A stretch of DNA of 50,387 bases, from the NCBI RefSeq assembly GCF_016464625.1, contig NZ_JAEAGO010000006.1, forward strand, positions 1 to 50,387. Direction: 5' to 3'. Below the pieces are notes generated by a model that did no database searches, was not told the origin of the DNA, and saw only the letters and a program-made list of their open reading frames with translations. The first letter of the stretch is position 1. Each line of letters begins with the position of its first letter. Of the stretch, positions 11,503 through 21,747 are shown in pieces. The stretch is from Penaeicola halotolerans (GTDB lineage Bacteria; Bacteroidota; Bacteroidia; Cytophagales; Cyclobacteriaceae). The translations under genes were made by a program, and so were the position numbers.

Positions 11503-14500
11503 TCATCTCAATAAATACAGTTTACCATATCCCTGCTTAAACCCTCTATCCCCCGCACTGGCTCTTCTTTCAAGTTCTTGTCCGTTGCTTCTGACGATCA
11601 CTCTATATAGATAGACGCCATTGGCCAGCTGGTCTCCAAATTCGTCTCTTCCGTCCCAAGCATAGTCTGTGATGTTATTCCCTATACGGATTGGTCCAAG
11701 CTCATCTTGAAGGATCTCCTTGACTACTTTACCCGTGACTGTCATGATCTGTATCTTGATTTGATCTGGTACCTGCGCACCCGTGACAGTAAATACAAAC
11801 CGTACACTCGTGGAGAAAGGATTCGGATATGGGTAAAAATTAGTAATCGAAGCCTCATTGACTACTTCAAAATTGATCGAATATGGTCTAGTGCCTGCTG
11901 TGTTGCCAGAAGCATCTGAGGCATTGACCTGTAGGGTATATATACCGTCCTCAAGTGGATCAGGCTGATATTCTACTCTAAAGTCACTCTCATTGGTCGC
12001 CTCATACCATCTCACTCTTGGGTCACTAAAGTTGATTCTCCTGAAGTCACAGCCTTCACAGTTTTGCTTGAGCTGAATCTCCACACCTAAAGTATCTCTT
12101 TTGAGTAAAAACTCATTTTCATCCTTTAGAGAAACAGTGATCAGTGGAGAGGCTTGGATAATATCACCATCCAAAATGTATCGTCCATCGAAAGCAACAT
12201 CTAGGATAGGATTAGTATCATCAAAGGACACTTCAATGAAGTCTTGTATCTCGATGACATTATTGATGAAAGTTTGCTCTTGTTGCTCACGTGGATTTAC
12301 AAAAACCAAAAGATCCGTTTTCCCCTTCAGTCCTTGACTATTGAATGTCAAATCAAATTCAGTAGACTGTCTCGCTCTGACAGCAGCTATCTTAAATGTC
12401 TCCTCTCTATTGATCTGCTCAGCGGTATTGCGCAAGGTATATCTGACAGTGATCGAGTCTTGGAAGTCTCTACCAGAGATGTTTTCAAAGCCAAAACGAA
12501 TATTGACATCCTGACCCTCTACCACCACAAAGTTAGATTCCTCACTGAGTATTTTTGCTACGCCTTCTGGAACTCCTTCATAGAGCACTTGTAGTTTTTT
12601 GAGTTGTGGGGCTTCATCAGTATCAGCATTCGCCACTTCATATCTCAATCTCAAAAATGGATATTGAGCCGCACTCACTGAAGAAAGATCTACATTGTCA
12701 GCATTTACATTTGGAAACAATATATTAGTATTTCCTTGCGTATCCACCCCAATGATATCAAAGCGAACTTCTCCTTCGATGAAGTTTTCTGGAGCAGTCG
12801 CTCTTTTAAAGAAAGATATCCACTCACTTGATGGCCCGACATTGGGAGAAAGAATAACCCCAGAGTCAAGCAAGCCTGTAACGCTAGTATTATATGTCAA
12901 CTCTTGGCTTCTAGGAGCTGTAGTTGAGCTTGCATCAGCTTTGATAAAAATAGCTGAACCTGCGGGAGCGCCTTTTCTACCCAGTAGGATAAATGGCTCT
13001 CCATTAGTAAGCCCTTGAATATCTGTCTGAGAAGCTCCGATCTCCTGCATCTTAGCCAAAACATCTGCTGGCCATGACTCATAAGTGACCGTCCCAATCG
13101 AAAACATCAAAACATAATCATCTGCTGCCACTCCATCTATATACTGATTGAGTAGTCGATCTGCTCCCTCTATATTTGCTTTGAGGAAATTATTAATGAC
13201 CTGAGGGGTACGTCCGCAGCTTCTTGGGAAAAGCACGTCAAAGCTTGGAGGCAAAATCACCAAATAAGGAGCAGTAGTATTATGATCAAAAGCCACTGCT
13301 GCTACAGTATTATTTGGACAAAGACGACTATTCAAATTATTGACATTATCCAAAATGTATGGTAGTCCATTGATCGTCACTTGTACATTTCTATTGGTCA
13401 ATCCTGGAGTCTGATCCCCAAAGTTGAATACAGAAACCTCAGTTCTCGTCTTCTCAAATTCCCACTGCCTAGTCAACATATTTTGCTCTAATCCCTCCAC
13501 AAAACTTCCTCGAAACTGGGGGAAAGATGCTTGTGTCCAACCTTCCTCACTACCTCCTATATAAGTAAAGGAACTGTTGACCCAAGCGGTATCTTCATTA
13601 GGACGCGGATCTGCAAATTTTGTCCTCCAATAGAAGGTCACAGAGTCTCTCTGTGGAATTCTATCAAAAAGATTTACATCCCATGCTGCTGTGGTGGAAG
13701 ATACCACCGTCTGTGTTTTCTTATTGGGACTATTGAATGTACTCGCAGTATCTATTTCGAACGTAAAGCTGCGCTCTGCCGCAAAATAAGCAGGTGTCTG
13801 AGCAAGAAGTCTTACACCTACACTATCCACGATACCATAGTTGAGTGGCTGTAGATTGATCGAACCACTAAGTGGGATAAACCTACTCAAGACCTGACTA
13901 TTATTATTGTAGTTTTCTTCTTCGATTGTACGCTCTCTATTAAGAGTGACATTGAAGAAGTTTTCGCCAAAGGCTCCAAGTTCCGAATTAGGCAAATTGA
14001 TATAGACCGTATCTCTGTACCTTATCGGATCTATTTCTGGAGAAGTGTAGGCAAACTGAGACCCATCAGAAAGCACCCTATTAACATGTATATTAAATGG
14101 CTTCTCTTCTACGATCCCTATATTCTTAACTATCACACCAAGTCTAAGCGAGTCTGTCAGTGAGTTGATAGTAGAGCCATCATAGCTTTCTAAAAATAAA
14201 CTCCCCTCGTCTATTGCATAATCTACCTTCTTAGCTCCAAATGGCTTGCTAAATGGATCTCCTAAGAGCATATTCTGCTGGACTTGAGCGAGATTGACAG
14301 CTGTAGGACTATTTTGTTCTAAGAATCTTCTATTTACTTCCTTTTTAATCTCCCCTATGGACCTGTACACATAGCTGCTATCTGCAAATGCCGTAGCATA
14401 ATAGATGTCTGCCCAGCGCTTCAAGACCACATCTATACCGATATCACTGTGTGCTATGAAGTTAGCAGCCCCTCTATCACCTGTCACGATCCAGTCCTCA

Positions 14501-16560
14501 CCAAAGGAAATCACACCTGGGGCAAAGCCATTTCCAGCATCACAACCATTGACAAAAAGTACAGGATACTTACCCTTATTTCTATACCCATACGTATCGT
14601 CAGACACATAGCCTATCTCTATATCCACGAGCGTAGCGGCAGCATGCCCGAAGAATGTCACATGGTTTAGACCATTATTGACTTCATTAGATATGTTGAT
14701 CAGCTCCACTGAGCTATTACTTCTCTTTCTAAGGGTAGTAACTCTTGCACCTAAGTAAAGATCCTCTGCCACAGCTTTGAAATCATCGGTATATCTAGAG
14801 TATCTGGTAAGCTCAGCCGCTGTCAAGCCTCCACTGAGCTGAACAAAGTCCTTTTGCCACAAACCTGCTAATCCTTGAGCCTCTTTTTCTCTCATTTTAT
14901 TGAGGTAATTGGCTACCTCAGTCGGATTCTTAGCAGGTACTCTACCTGTCATGATCGCTGCATTATTTGGCTGGGTAGGGTCTAGTCCTACACTGAAAAA
15001 GTCGTCATTGGATGGAAAGCCCGCTGGAGGAATCAAGTTAGGATATCTGAGCGTAGCGCCATTTCGTACATTTCTAGAACCTGTAGTGGTCACCGCGACT
15101 CCCTTACCCAAGAGCAATAAGTAGTCTGGTCTACTCTGATTATACATTTTTCTCAAAAAACGATAAATCGCCAAAGGAGTCTCTTCTCCATAACTAAACT
15201 GATCATAGAGCTGATCCATGTCCATCGTCAGCGTATCAAAACCTCCTCCTGCTGTACTGGCTCTATATCCTGCATATGCCCTTACTGGATCCACATAATT
15301 CAGCGCACTGGTATGCAGAGATTGGTGCGCTATGATGAGATAGTTCGCATTTGAGTTATTGATGTCTTTCATTCGAGCCCTTTTGATAGGAGCTCCAGTG
15401 ATGACATTGTCATTTCTATTGAGGAGTAGTTTTCTTGGTTGGGCACCTGCTGTGAGTGCTATATTGATAGCCGTTCCACTAACTTGCCCCTGTAGTCTAG
15501 TGATGTTATTTTCATCAGTGATGTCTAAAACTGAATAGTTTGGTCCGCTATTCGTAAATCGATAAAAGCCATTGACGTTTGTTTGAGATTCGTAACGCTT
15601 TGCAGTGAGATTGGCTTGATTAGTGGCTTGCGCAAATCTGAACTCGATTTTACTCACGGAAACTAAATCAGCTGCGATCTCAGGAAATCCAACCACCGTC
15701 ACTTGGACAATCATAGAATTGTTGGTCGTGGAGATATCTGTCCATTGTAGATCATCCGAAAAATTCACAAACCTTTGAAACTCGAAATTGACAGTCCGTA
15801 CCAATCGCAGGTTATTGACATCTGGCCCTACCCTGATCTCTACATTGTGGGGTTGGTTATTTCGACCAACTAGCGTCATCTCTAATGTAGGCACTGGACC
15901 TGTCGTCACAGGATTAGTGATGCCAGATAGGGTATAGTTGACAGACTGGCCTTTGCGGATCTGAGCTCCAGTCCAACCTGAAGCTTCATCATATCCAGAA
16001 AGTCTAGAAGTAGCAGAGAGACCCTCAGGATAAATCCTTCCAGCAGAAAAATTGACATTCAAAATCTGCTTGACTTCCGCTATGTGATAAGTCAAATCTG
16101 TCAATCCTGTAATATTATTAGCGGGTTGAGTAGGTATCCTTTTGCCGTTGGTCGAAGTGCTCCAAGTCAAAAAGTAAGCCGTGCTATCTGCAAACAAACT
16201 ATAATCTGGCAGCGTATGCGCAGCAGCACTAGGATAGAGCGCTTCATCTAATGTCCCATCATTTATTTTCCCCAAAAATTGGAAATAATCTCCGCTAGCC
16301 AACTGATCAGCTGAAGCAGTGACTACTTCTATAGCCTGTTCTTGTCCTCTATGGAAGAGTTGAAGACGTCTAGGATCTATATTCGCCACTGGAATACCCG
16401 CAGCCTGCATATCAGCATAGGTGATTCTGTAGATGCCGTCTTGTGCTGTTTTTATTTTATAGTAGGTCTGAGAAAAATTAATCCATTCGTCTCCATTCTG
16501 ACCAAAAGACAACTGGCAAGCACTGTAAAATAAAATGAGTGTTAGTAAAATTCTTTTCAT
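11503..16560 (-). CDS. porU2: Type IX secretion C25-family sortase-like protein, long PorU2 type
   Basis: A 1685-residue protein with signal peptide (MKRILLTLILFYSACQLSFGQ). The central peptidase C25 (gingipain-like) domain has TFFGHAA with His639 and VNGCDAG with Cys673. The 34-residue separation matches the His/Cys dyad of gingipains. After it come CARDB/Ig-like modules (about 810-900 and 1380-1570). A C-terminal FlgD/T9SS-type module (about 1590-1685) has YPNPF, W-GRDEFGDQLANGVYLYR. PorU removes the C-terminal signal of T9SS cargo and attaches it to lipopolysaccharide. Classical PorU is around 1100-1300 residues, so the length and C-terminal module point to the longer PorU2 class. It follows the PorV-family gene by 18 bp, an operon. 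Whether it is an active sortase is inference from the preserved dyad. Confidence 0.88.
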   Translation of the reverse strand: MKRILLTLILFYSACQLSFGQNGDEWINFSQTYYKIKTAQDGIYRITYADMQAAGIPVANIDPRRLQLFHRGQEQAIEVVTASADQLASGDYFQFLGKINDGTLDEALYPSAAAHTLPDYSLFADSTAYFLTWSTSTNGKRIPTQPANNITGLTDLTYHIAEVKQILNVNFSAGRIYPEGLSATSRLSGYDEASGWTGAQIRKGQSVNYTLSGITNPVTTGPVPTLEMTLVGRNNQPHNVEIRVGPDVNNLRLVRTVNFEFQRFVNFSDDLQWTDISTTNNSMIVQVTVVGFPEIAADLVSVSKIEFRFAQATNQANLTAKRYESQTNVNGFYRFTNSGPNYSVLDITDENNITRLQGQVSGTAINIALTAGAQPRKLLLNRNDNVITGAPIKRARMKDINNSNANYLIIAHQSLHTSALNYVDPVRAYAGYRASTAGGGFDTLTMDMDQLYDQFSYGEETPLAIYRFLRKMYNQSRPDYLLLLGKGVAVTTTGSRNVRNGATLRYPNLIPPAGFPSNDDFFSVGLDPTQPNNAAIMTGRVPAKNPTEVANYLNKMREKEAQGLAGLWQKDFVQLSGGLTAAELTRYSRYTDDFKAVAEDLYLGARVTTLRKRSNSSVELINISNEVNNGLNHVTFFGHAAATLVDIEIGYVSDDTYGYRNKGKYPVLFVNGCDAGNGFAPGVISFGEDWIVTGDRGAANFIAHSDIGIDVVLKRWADIYYATAFADSSYVYRSIGEIKKEVNRRFLEQNSPTAVNLAQVQQNMLLGDPFSKPFGAKKVDYAIDEGSLFLESYDGSTINSLTDSLRLGVIVKNIGIVEEKPFNIHVNRVLSDGSQFAYTSPEIDPIRYRDTVYINLPNSELGAFGENFFNVTLNRERTIEEENYNNNSQVLSRFIPLSGSINLQPLNYGIVDSVGVRLLAQTPAYFAAERSFTFEIDTASTFNSPNKKTQTVVSSTTAAWDVNLFDRIPQRDSVTFYWRTKFADPRPNEDTAWVNSSFTYIGGSEEGWTQASFPQFRGSFVEGLEQNMLTRQWEFEKTRTEVSVFNFGDQTPGLTNRNVQVTINGLPYILDNVNNLNSRLCPNNTVAAVAFDHNTTAPYLVILPPSFDVLFPRSCGRTPQVINNFLKANIEGADRLLNQYIDGVAADDYVLMFSIGTVTYESWPADVLAKMQEIGASQTDIQGLTNGEPFILLGRKGAPAGSAIFIKADASSTTAPRSQELTYNTSVTGLLDSGVILSPNVGPSSEWISFFKRATAPENFIEGEVRFDIIGVDTQGNTNILFPNVNADNVDLSSVSAAQYPFLRLRYEVANADTDEAPQLKKLQVLYEGVPEGVAKILSEESNFVVVEGQDVNIRFGFENISGRDFQDSITVRYTLRNTAEQINREETFKIAAVRARQSTEFDLTFNSQGLKGKTDLLVFVNPREQQEQTFINNVIEIQDFIEVSFDDTNPILDVAFDGRYILDGDIIQASPLITVSLKDENEFLLKRDTLGVEIQLKQNCEGCDFRRINFSDPRVRWYEATNESDFRVEYQPDPLEDGIYTLQVNASDASGNTAGTRPYSINFEVVNEASITNFYPYPNPFSTSVRFVFTVTGAQVPDQIKIQIMTVTGKVVKEILQDELGPIRIGNNITDYAWDGRDEFGDQLANGVYLYRVIVRSNGQELERRASAGDRGFKQGYGKLYLLR

Positions 16561-16578
16561 TCGTCTCCCTCTTCCCTA

Positions 16579-17751
16579 TTAAAATCCTTTGTAGTTTCTG
16601 AAGTTGTATGCGAGCTTTTCAAGCGAAACTTTGACAGAAAAAACATGTGAGTAAAGTGCATCAGACTGATTGGCCAAATCCGTCAGCGCATAGTCTATCG
16701 TGACACTGCTGAGCACAAAACCTAACCCGAAATTCGGCTGATAAGTCATATACCGCTGACCACTAAAGTCTTTCACACGCTGTACATTACCAGCTCCTAA
16801 TCTGATAAAAGCCAAATCCTTAAACCCAAGCTCCATCCCTGCTCTAGGATCTAAAGAGCCGAACTGAGAACCTACTAAGACATTCCGCTGCCCATCAAAA
16901 GTGAAATCCAAATCAACCGTGGCTAGCAGCGAAAACTGTTCATTAAAAGCAAATTTACGCGCTACACCCAAGATCGCCCTAGGCAAAGTGATCTCTGTAG
17001 CATTTTGAGGAATTTGATTACCTGTCTGACTAAAGATATCCTCCACTAGATCTGTCTCATGAGACCAAGAGTTATAAGTCCCAGAGATATCTCTCAGCAT
17101 CAATCCAAACTGATATTTATTGAGATAATACATAGCACCTACATCGATACCAAATCCCCAAGCTTTGGCAAATTTCCCCACATTGCGGTGAATCACCTTG
17201 ATATTAGAGCCAAATCTCAGACCATTGGCTACTTCATCACCCTCCACAAAACCTACATTTCTAGCATAAGAAAGCACAAATCCATAGTCTGCTGCGGAAA
17301 AGAAAGTGACATTATTATAGTTGATAGCTCCATTGGCGTCATATAAAAAACGCGTATCTGGGATGTCATCTACCGCAAAGCGTATTACCGACACACCTAT
17401 ATGACTGCTTCGATCTATAGGTGCTGCAAAAGCCGCATAATCGTACTTAGCTATCCCCGCAAAATATTCAGCATGCATGAGCGATCCTTCATATTTACTT
17501 TTGATTTCCATAAGTCCTGCGGGATTCCAATAGGTTGCTGTCACATCATCTACTAATGCTACATGTGCTCCTCCCATGCCAAGCGCGCGAGCACCGACAC
17601 CGATATTCATAAACTCATTACTATACTTGGGCGTGTAGGAGACTCCTTGAGTGTAGGCGTCAAAAAAAACACCTATCAACAGTCCCACAACACATAAATA
17701 CTTACTCATCCAAACAACATTTTTATAAAACCTAAATATAAGAGGAAACAT
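16579..17751 (-). CDS. PorV/PorQ-family outer-membrane beta-barrel
   Basis: A 390-residue protein with a cleavable signal (hydrophobic core YLCVVGLLIGVFFDA). It has the family hallmark near residues 45-85: EFMNIGVGARALGMGGA followed by ALVDDVTATYWNPAG. The rest alternates polar and hydrophobic residues like a FadL-type 14-strand barrel and ends KGF. PorV shuttles T9SS cargo from the translocon to the PorU sortase at the outer membrane. Position immediately upstream of the PorU2-like gene, on the same strand, supports a dedicated pair. It could be either a PorV or a PorQ paralogue. Confidence 0.9.
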   Translation of the reverse strand: MFPLIFRFYKNVVWMSKYLCVVGLLIGVFFDAYTQGVSYTPKYSNEFMNIGVGARALGMGGAHVALVDDVTATYWNPAGLMEIKSKYEGSLMHAEYFAGIAKYDYAAFAAPIDRSSHIGVSVIRFAVDDIPDTRFLYDANGAINYNNVTFFSAADYGFVLSYARNVGFVEGDEVANGLRFGSNIKVIHRNVGKFAKAWGFGIDVGAMYYLNKYQFGLMLRDISGTYNSWSHETDLVEDIFSQTGNQIPQNATEITLPRAILGVARKFAFNEQFSLLATVDLDFTFDGQRNVLVGSQFGSLDPRAGMELGFKDLAFIRLGAGNVQRVKDFSGQRYMTYQPNFGLGFVLSSVTIDYALTDLANQSDALYSHVFSVKVSLEKLAYNFRNYKGF

Positions 17752-17945
17752 ATAAAAAAATGCCTTACAAAAAGGGGAAATATTTAGCTTTCATCATTTT
17801 AAAAAAATATGAAATGGCTCAATACTATGAAAAGTGTACGGCAAGATGACAGGTTAATGAACGCATTCGAACACTAGAAAGAGTCGAATTCAACCCCTCA
17901 TAAATAAAAATATGACTCAAACACGTTTAAAATAAGGTTTATATC

Positions 17946-17970
17946 AAGTACCTTGTTATGCAAGGTACTT
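17946..17970. promoter_or_regulatory. Perfect inverted repeat, candidate PadR operator
   Basis: Arms AAGTACCTTG (17946-17955) and CAAGGTACTT (17961-17970) flank a 5-nt spacer, 46 bp before the padR start. The right arm runs into TACTTTAG, one mismatch from TAnnTTTG. Bound repressor could therefore cover the promoter. PadR proteins bind such dyads and commonly autoregulate; the assignment here is inference. Confidence 0.6.
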
Positions 17971-18016
17971 TAGGCAAATGATTTGCATAGGTTTTGAAAA
18001 GAAAAAATAGTGTGAT

Positions 18017-18346
18017 ATGAATGTAGAAAATACACAGGTGCAAATGCGGAAGGGAATTCTGGAATTCTGCATCCTGCATATCATTTCTCGAGGAGAGGTA
18101 TATGCATCAGATTTAATAGAGGAGCTCACTGCTGCCAAGATCATCGTGGTAGAAGGCACCCTCTATCCCTTGCTCACTAGACTACGCAAGGCAGGACTAG
18201 TAGACTACAAATGGGTAGAATCTACCACTGGCCCACCAAGGAAGTACTACTTGATGACTACAGAGGGGACAGAATTTTTAAATAAATTGGATGACACTTG
18301 GAAAGAGCTAGTGGAGTCAACCAACAAAATCATCAACAACAAATAG
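18017..18346 (+). CDS. PadR-family transcriptional regulator
   Basis: A 109-residue winged-helix protein. The PadR signature is clear: MRKGILEFCILHII, then the wing-helix segment VEGTLYPLLTRLRKAGLV and a C-terminal helix of the short (PadR-s1) type. Residues GPPRKYY form the beta-hairpin wing. It lies 7 bp before the PspC-domain gene and downstream of a perfect dyad at 17946-17970, so it probably represses its own operon. PadR-PspC pairs are frequent in Bacteroidota and are linked to envelope stress. The inducing signal is unknown. Confidence 0.93.
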   Translation: MNVENTQVQMRKGILEFCILHIISRGEVYASDLIEELTAAKIIVVEGTLYPLLTRLRKAGLVDYKWVESTTGPPRKYYLMTTEGTEFLNKLDDTWKELVESTNKIINNK

Positions 18347-18353
18347 TGTCGAC

Positions 18354-20216
18354 ATGAAAAAGAACATTAGCATAAATATCAGCGGTATCATCTTCCACAT
18401 AGAGGAAGACAGTTATCCCCGATTGAAGCAATATCTAGATGCTATCAATCAGCATTTCTCTAGCTATGATGAAAGCTCCGAAATCGTCAATGATATCGAA
18501 AATAGAATAGCTGAAATCCTACTCAAAAAACTAAAAGGAGGCAAGCAGGTCATCGTAGAAGACGATGTCATCAGCCTCATCAATACGATGGGTACTATAG
18601 CGGATTTTGAAGCTGCTGAAGCGCTTGTCGAGGAGGAAACCTCTGAACAAAAAAAGACACAAGAGTCTACTAGCCAAAATGACTACAAGCACTACGATAT
18701 CCCTGATGCAAAGCCTAAGAAACTCTATAGAAATGAGGCGAAAAAGGTATTGGGAGGAGTATTTGCGGGGATCGCGCACTACTTTTCTATCGACCCACTT
18801 TGGTTGAGACTATTTGCCTTGCTATTATTTTTCAGCGGATTTATCAAGCTATCGAGTGATGGGGATTACAGCATCAGTATCAATATAGCGCTGATAGTCA
18901 TCTATATCATCTTGTGGATCGTACTTCCTGCAGAGTACTATGCCGAAGAAGATGGCAAAACCAAAAAGCTATTTAGAAGCTCTGAAGGCAAGATTTTCGG
19001 TGGAGTCAGTGCAGGTTTAGCGGCATACTTTGGTATAGACAAGGATCTCGTGAGGGTATTATTCATCATACTAGCCTTTGTCGGAGGATCAGGAATTTTA
19101 CTTTATTTGATCTTATGGATCATCACACCTACTGCCAACTCGCTTACAGATAAGATGCAGATGCAGGGTCAGCCGATCACACTAGATAACATAGAGAAGA
19201 ATATCAAAACGAGTCTCAATGTACCAGAGGATAAGAAGGAAAATGTCTTCTTGAAAGTACTACTCTTCCCATTCAGATTGATCTCTTACTTGCTAAAAGG
19301 GCTTGGAAACATCCTCTCTCCTATTCTAAACTTTTTGATAGATGCGATTAGGATCATCTTTGGTATATTCTTGATATTGGTAGGGGGTAGTTTGAGTTTT
19401 GGGATATTAGTGATGCTCGTAGCTTACTTCAATGTAGCTGGTGGCGATATCCTATTCCTCAATGAGTTACCTAGTAGATTTATCAATGAAAATATACCGC
19501 TGTACATGGCATTTGCTGCCTTTGCTGGGGTGTTTGTTCCTTCGCTTATAATGATCATCCTTGGAGTCATGGTCATCATCAGACGCAATCTGATCAGAGC
19601 CTATATTGGTTGGTCTCTTTTCGGTATTTGGCTGATCGCTATTGTGACTTTAGCTGTGAGCATACCGCTTCAAGTACAACAATATAAGCAACAGGGAACA
19701 TACAAAGAGGAAAAAGTCTATGCACTCCCTCAAGGCACTCCATACCTAACACTCAATGAGGTCGGTGATGATGAATATGATGGTGCTAGACTCATACTTA
19801 AGGGGCATGAAACCAATGAGATTAGCATAGAGAAGAAAATGATAGCACGTGGATTTGACAGAGCAGAAGCGGAAAAGATCGCCAGTGAAACGATCTATGG
19901 GATCACTGTTCAGGATTCTATTTTCACTTTTGACTCTAATGTGACGCTTCCTGAAGACACTAAGTTTAGATTTCAAGAAGCGGAGATCACCATCTATTTT
20001 CCATACAATAAACCTTTTAAACTGGATGAGAAAATGCGCTATTTGATACGAAATTATACTTATTACTACAAAAGTGATGCTTACGTGTATTTGCTACAGG
20101 GTAATAATACTTGGATCATAACAAAGGATGGCATAAAATGCATCACTTGCATTCCTTCTAAAGAAGAAGCTGATGAATCTACAGAAGTCAGTCAAGACAC
20201 CGTACTATCGGAGTAA
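18354..20216 (+). CDS. PspC-domain membrane stress protein with two PspC modules
   Basis: A 620-residue membrane protein. Residues 1-90 form the soluble N-terminal region typical of Bacteroidota PspC proteins (NISGIIFHIEED). Two PspC domains follow: about 122-195 (KLYRNEAKKVLGGVFAGIAH) and 203-262 (KLFRSSEGKIFGGVSAGLAA), each with a PspC core and hydrophobic helices. Further membrane segments lie at about 320-450. The C-terminal ~170 residues look periplasmic and beta-rich. PspC proteins sense or counter membrane damage. It is cotranscribed with padR (7-bp gap) and ends before a strong terminator at 20247-20280. Confidence 0.92.
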   Translation: MKKNISINISGIIFHIEEDSYPRLKQYLDAINQHFSSYDESSEIVNDIENRIAEILLKKLKGGKQVIVEDDVISLINTMGTIADFEAAEALVEEETSEQKKTQESTSQNDYKHYDIPDAKPKKLYRNEAKKVLGGVFAGIAHYFSIDPLWLRLFALLLFFSGFIKLSSDGDYSISINIALIVIYIILWIVLPAEYYAEEDGKTKKLFRSSEGKIFGGVSAGLAAYFGIDKDLVRVLFIILAFVGGSGILLYLILWIITPTANSLTDKMQMQGQPITLDNIEKNIKTSLNVPEDKKENVFLKVLLFPFRLISYLLKGLGNILSPILNFLIDAIRIIFGIFLILVGGSLSFGILVMLVAYFNVAGGDILFLNELPSRFINENIPLYMAFAAFAGVFVPSLIMIILGVMVIIRRNLIRAYIGWSLFGIWLIAIVTLAVSIPLQVQQYKQQGTYKEEKVYALPQGTPYLTLNEVGDDEYDGARLILKGHETNEISIEKKMIARGFDRAEAEKIASETIYGITVQDSIFTFDSNVTLPEDTKFRFQEAEITIYFPYNKPFKLDEKMRYLIRNYTYYYKSDAYVYLLQGNNTWIITKDGIKCITCIPSKEEADESTEVSQDTVLSE

Positions 20217-20246
20217 AATATTAATCAACAAATAAACCACCCACTT

Positions 20247-20280
20247 AAGAGTCAGAATTATTTCTGACTCTTATTTTTTT
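20247..20280 (+). terminator. Rho-independent terminator after the PadR-PspC operon
   Basis: Eleven-bp arms AAGAGTCAGAA (20247-20257) and TTCTGACTCTT (20262-20272) with a 4-nt loop are followed by ATTTTTTT. Confidence 0.9.
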
Positions 20281-20326
20281 ATCTCTCCCTAAATGACCAA
20301 ATTGGATAGACTAAGCCAACAAACCC

Positions 20327-21727
20327 ATGGATGTAAGAATCAAATTTTTAGGAGGTGCCAAATCTGTGACAGGCTCTCGATATCTTTTAGAGGTTGATCA
20401 CTACAAGCTGCTCATAGATTGTGGACTATTTCAAGGACTCAAGGATTTGCGCCTTAGAAACTGGGAAGAATTCCCCATAAATCCTGCTGAAATAGATGCC
20501 ATCATATTGACGCATGCACACCTAGATCATACAGGCTACCTCCCAAAGCTGGTTAGAGAGGGTTTTTCTGGAAAAATCTATGCGACCGAACCTACCATAG
20601 ACCTCGTCAAAGTACTCTTGCTAGATAGTGCCAAACTTCAAGAAGAAGAAGCCGAATATGCTAAGAAAAAAGGCTACTCTAGTCATGAAGACCCACAACC
20701 GCTCTATACGGTCAAAGATGCTGAGCGTGTGTTTTCTTTGCTAGAAGGAGTCGATATCGAAAAATCCATCAAAATCAACCCGCAGATCAAAGCGACCTTT
20801 TCTTTAGCAGGACATATACTGGGGGCTTGTATTGTCAGTTTGGATTTGATGGGTAGCTCTCAAAGAAAAAAGATCGTATTCTCAGGTGATTTGGGTAGAT
20901 ACAGCGACCCTGTCCTAGATCCCCCCAAAGCCATCACTGAAGCAGATATCCTTCTTGTAGAGTCCACATATGGGGATCGTGACAATATCAACGCTAGTCC
21001 TGATCTAGAACTCGCTGAGGTGATCAAAGACACTCAAAGACGAGGAGGTGTAGTCTTGATTCCAGCCTTTACAGTAGGTCGGACACAGCTAGTACTATAT
21101 TACCTTTACACCCTGATAAAAGAAGGAAAAATTCCCAAAATACCAGTCTACATAGACAGCCCTATGGCTATCAAAGTCAATGATATCTATAAGAGGTATT
21201 TTGACTTCCACAAGCTAGATGAAATTCAGCTTAGTGAGCATGATTCCCCGCTCAACTTCAAGCAGCTACACTACCGCAAGGAGCAAGAAGAGTCTATGGG
21301 ACTAAATTTCATAGACGACAATGCCATCATCATCTCTGCCAGCGGAATGGTTACTGGTGGGCGCATTTTACATCACTTGTCTAATCGACTCAAAAATCCA
21401 CAAGACACGGTATTGTTTGTAGGTTTTCAAGCAGAAGGCACTCGGGGCCGAAAGATTTTAGACCGCCAAGAGCCTATCAAAATATTTGGCATGTCTCATC
21501 AGATCAAATGCGATGTGCAATACATAGAGGGGCTTTCGGCACACGCAGATAGAGGGGAATTGCTACATTGGCTGAGTCAGTTTGACAGCGAACCAAAGAT
21601 GACATTTATCATCCATGGAGAGGAAAAAAGTGCGCTGGGATTTCAAGCTTCTATCAAAGAAAAACTTGGCTGGGATGCAATTATTCCTGAATACATGGAA
21701 TCTTTCAAACTTTTCGACAATATTTGA
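20327..21727 (+). CDS. Metallo-beta-lactamase / beta-CASP RNase-like protein
   Basis: A 466-residue protein with the zinc-binding motif HAHLDH (His63, His65, Asp67, His68) after ILT, and a further metal-ligand region GHILGAC with downstream FSGDLGR. The beta-CASP insert starts around 225 (LIPAFTVGRTQ), and the C-terminal RNA-specificity region has ISASGMVTGGRILHH and SAHADRGELLHWL. This is the YSH1/CPSF-like class, which acts as RNA endo- or exonuclease in the cytoplasm. Length is normal. It follows the terminator at 20280 and is therefore a separate unit. It precedes the lipoprotein gene by 20 bp. Confidence 0.92.
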   Translation: MDVRIKFLGGAKSVTGSRYLLEVDHYKLLIDCGLFQGLKDLRLRNWEEFPINPAEIDAIILTHAHLDHTGYLPKLVREGFSGKIYATEPTIDLVKVLLLDSAKLQEEEAEYAKKKGYSSHEDPQPLYTVKDAERVFSLLEGVDIEKSIKINPQIKATFSLAGHILGACIVSLDLMGSSQRKKIVFSGDLGRYSDPVLDPPKAITEADILLVESTYGDRDNINASPDLELAEVIKDTQRRGGVVLIPAFTVGRTQLVLYYLYTLIKEGKIPKIPVYIDSPMAIKVNDIYKRYFDFHKLDEIQLSEHDSPLNFKQLHYRKEQEESMGLNFIDDNAIIISASGMVTGGRILHHLSNRLKNPQDTVLFVGFQAEGTRGRKILDRQEPIKIFGMSHQIKCDVQYIEGLSAHADRGELLHWLSQFDSEPKMTFIIHGEEKSALGFQASIKEKLGWDAIIPEYMESFKLFDNI

Positions 21728-21747
21728 AACATCATTACAAGTAAATC

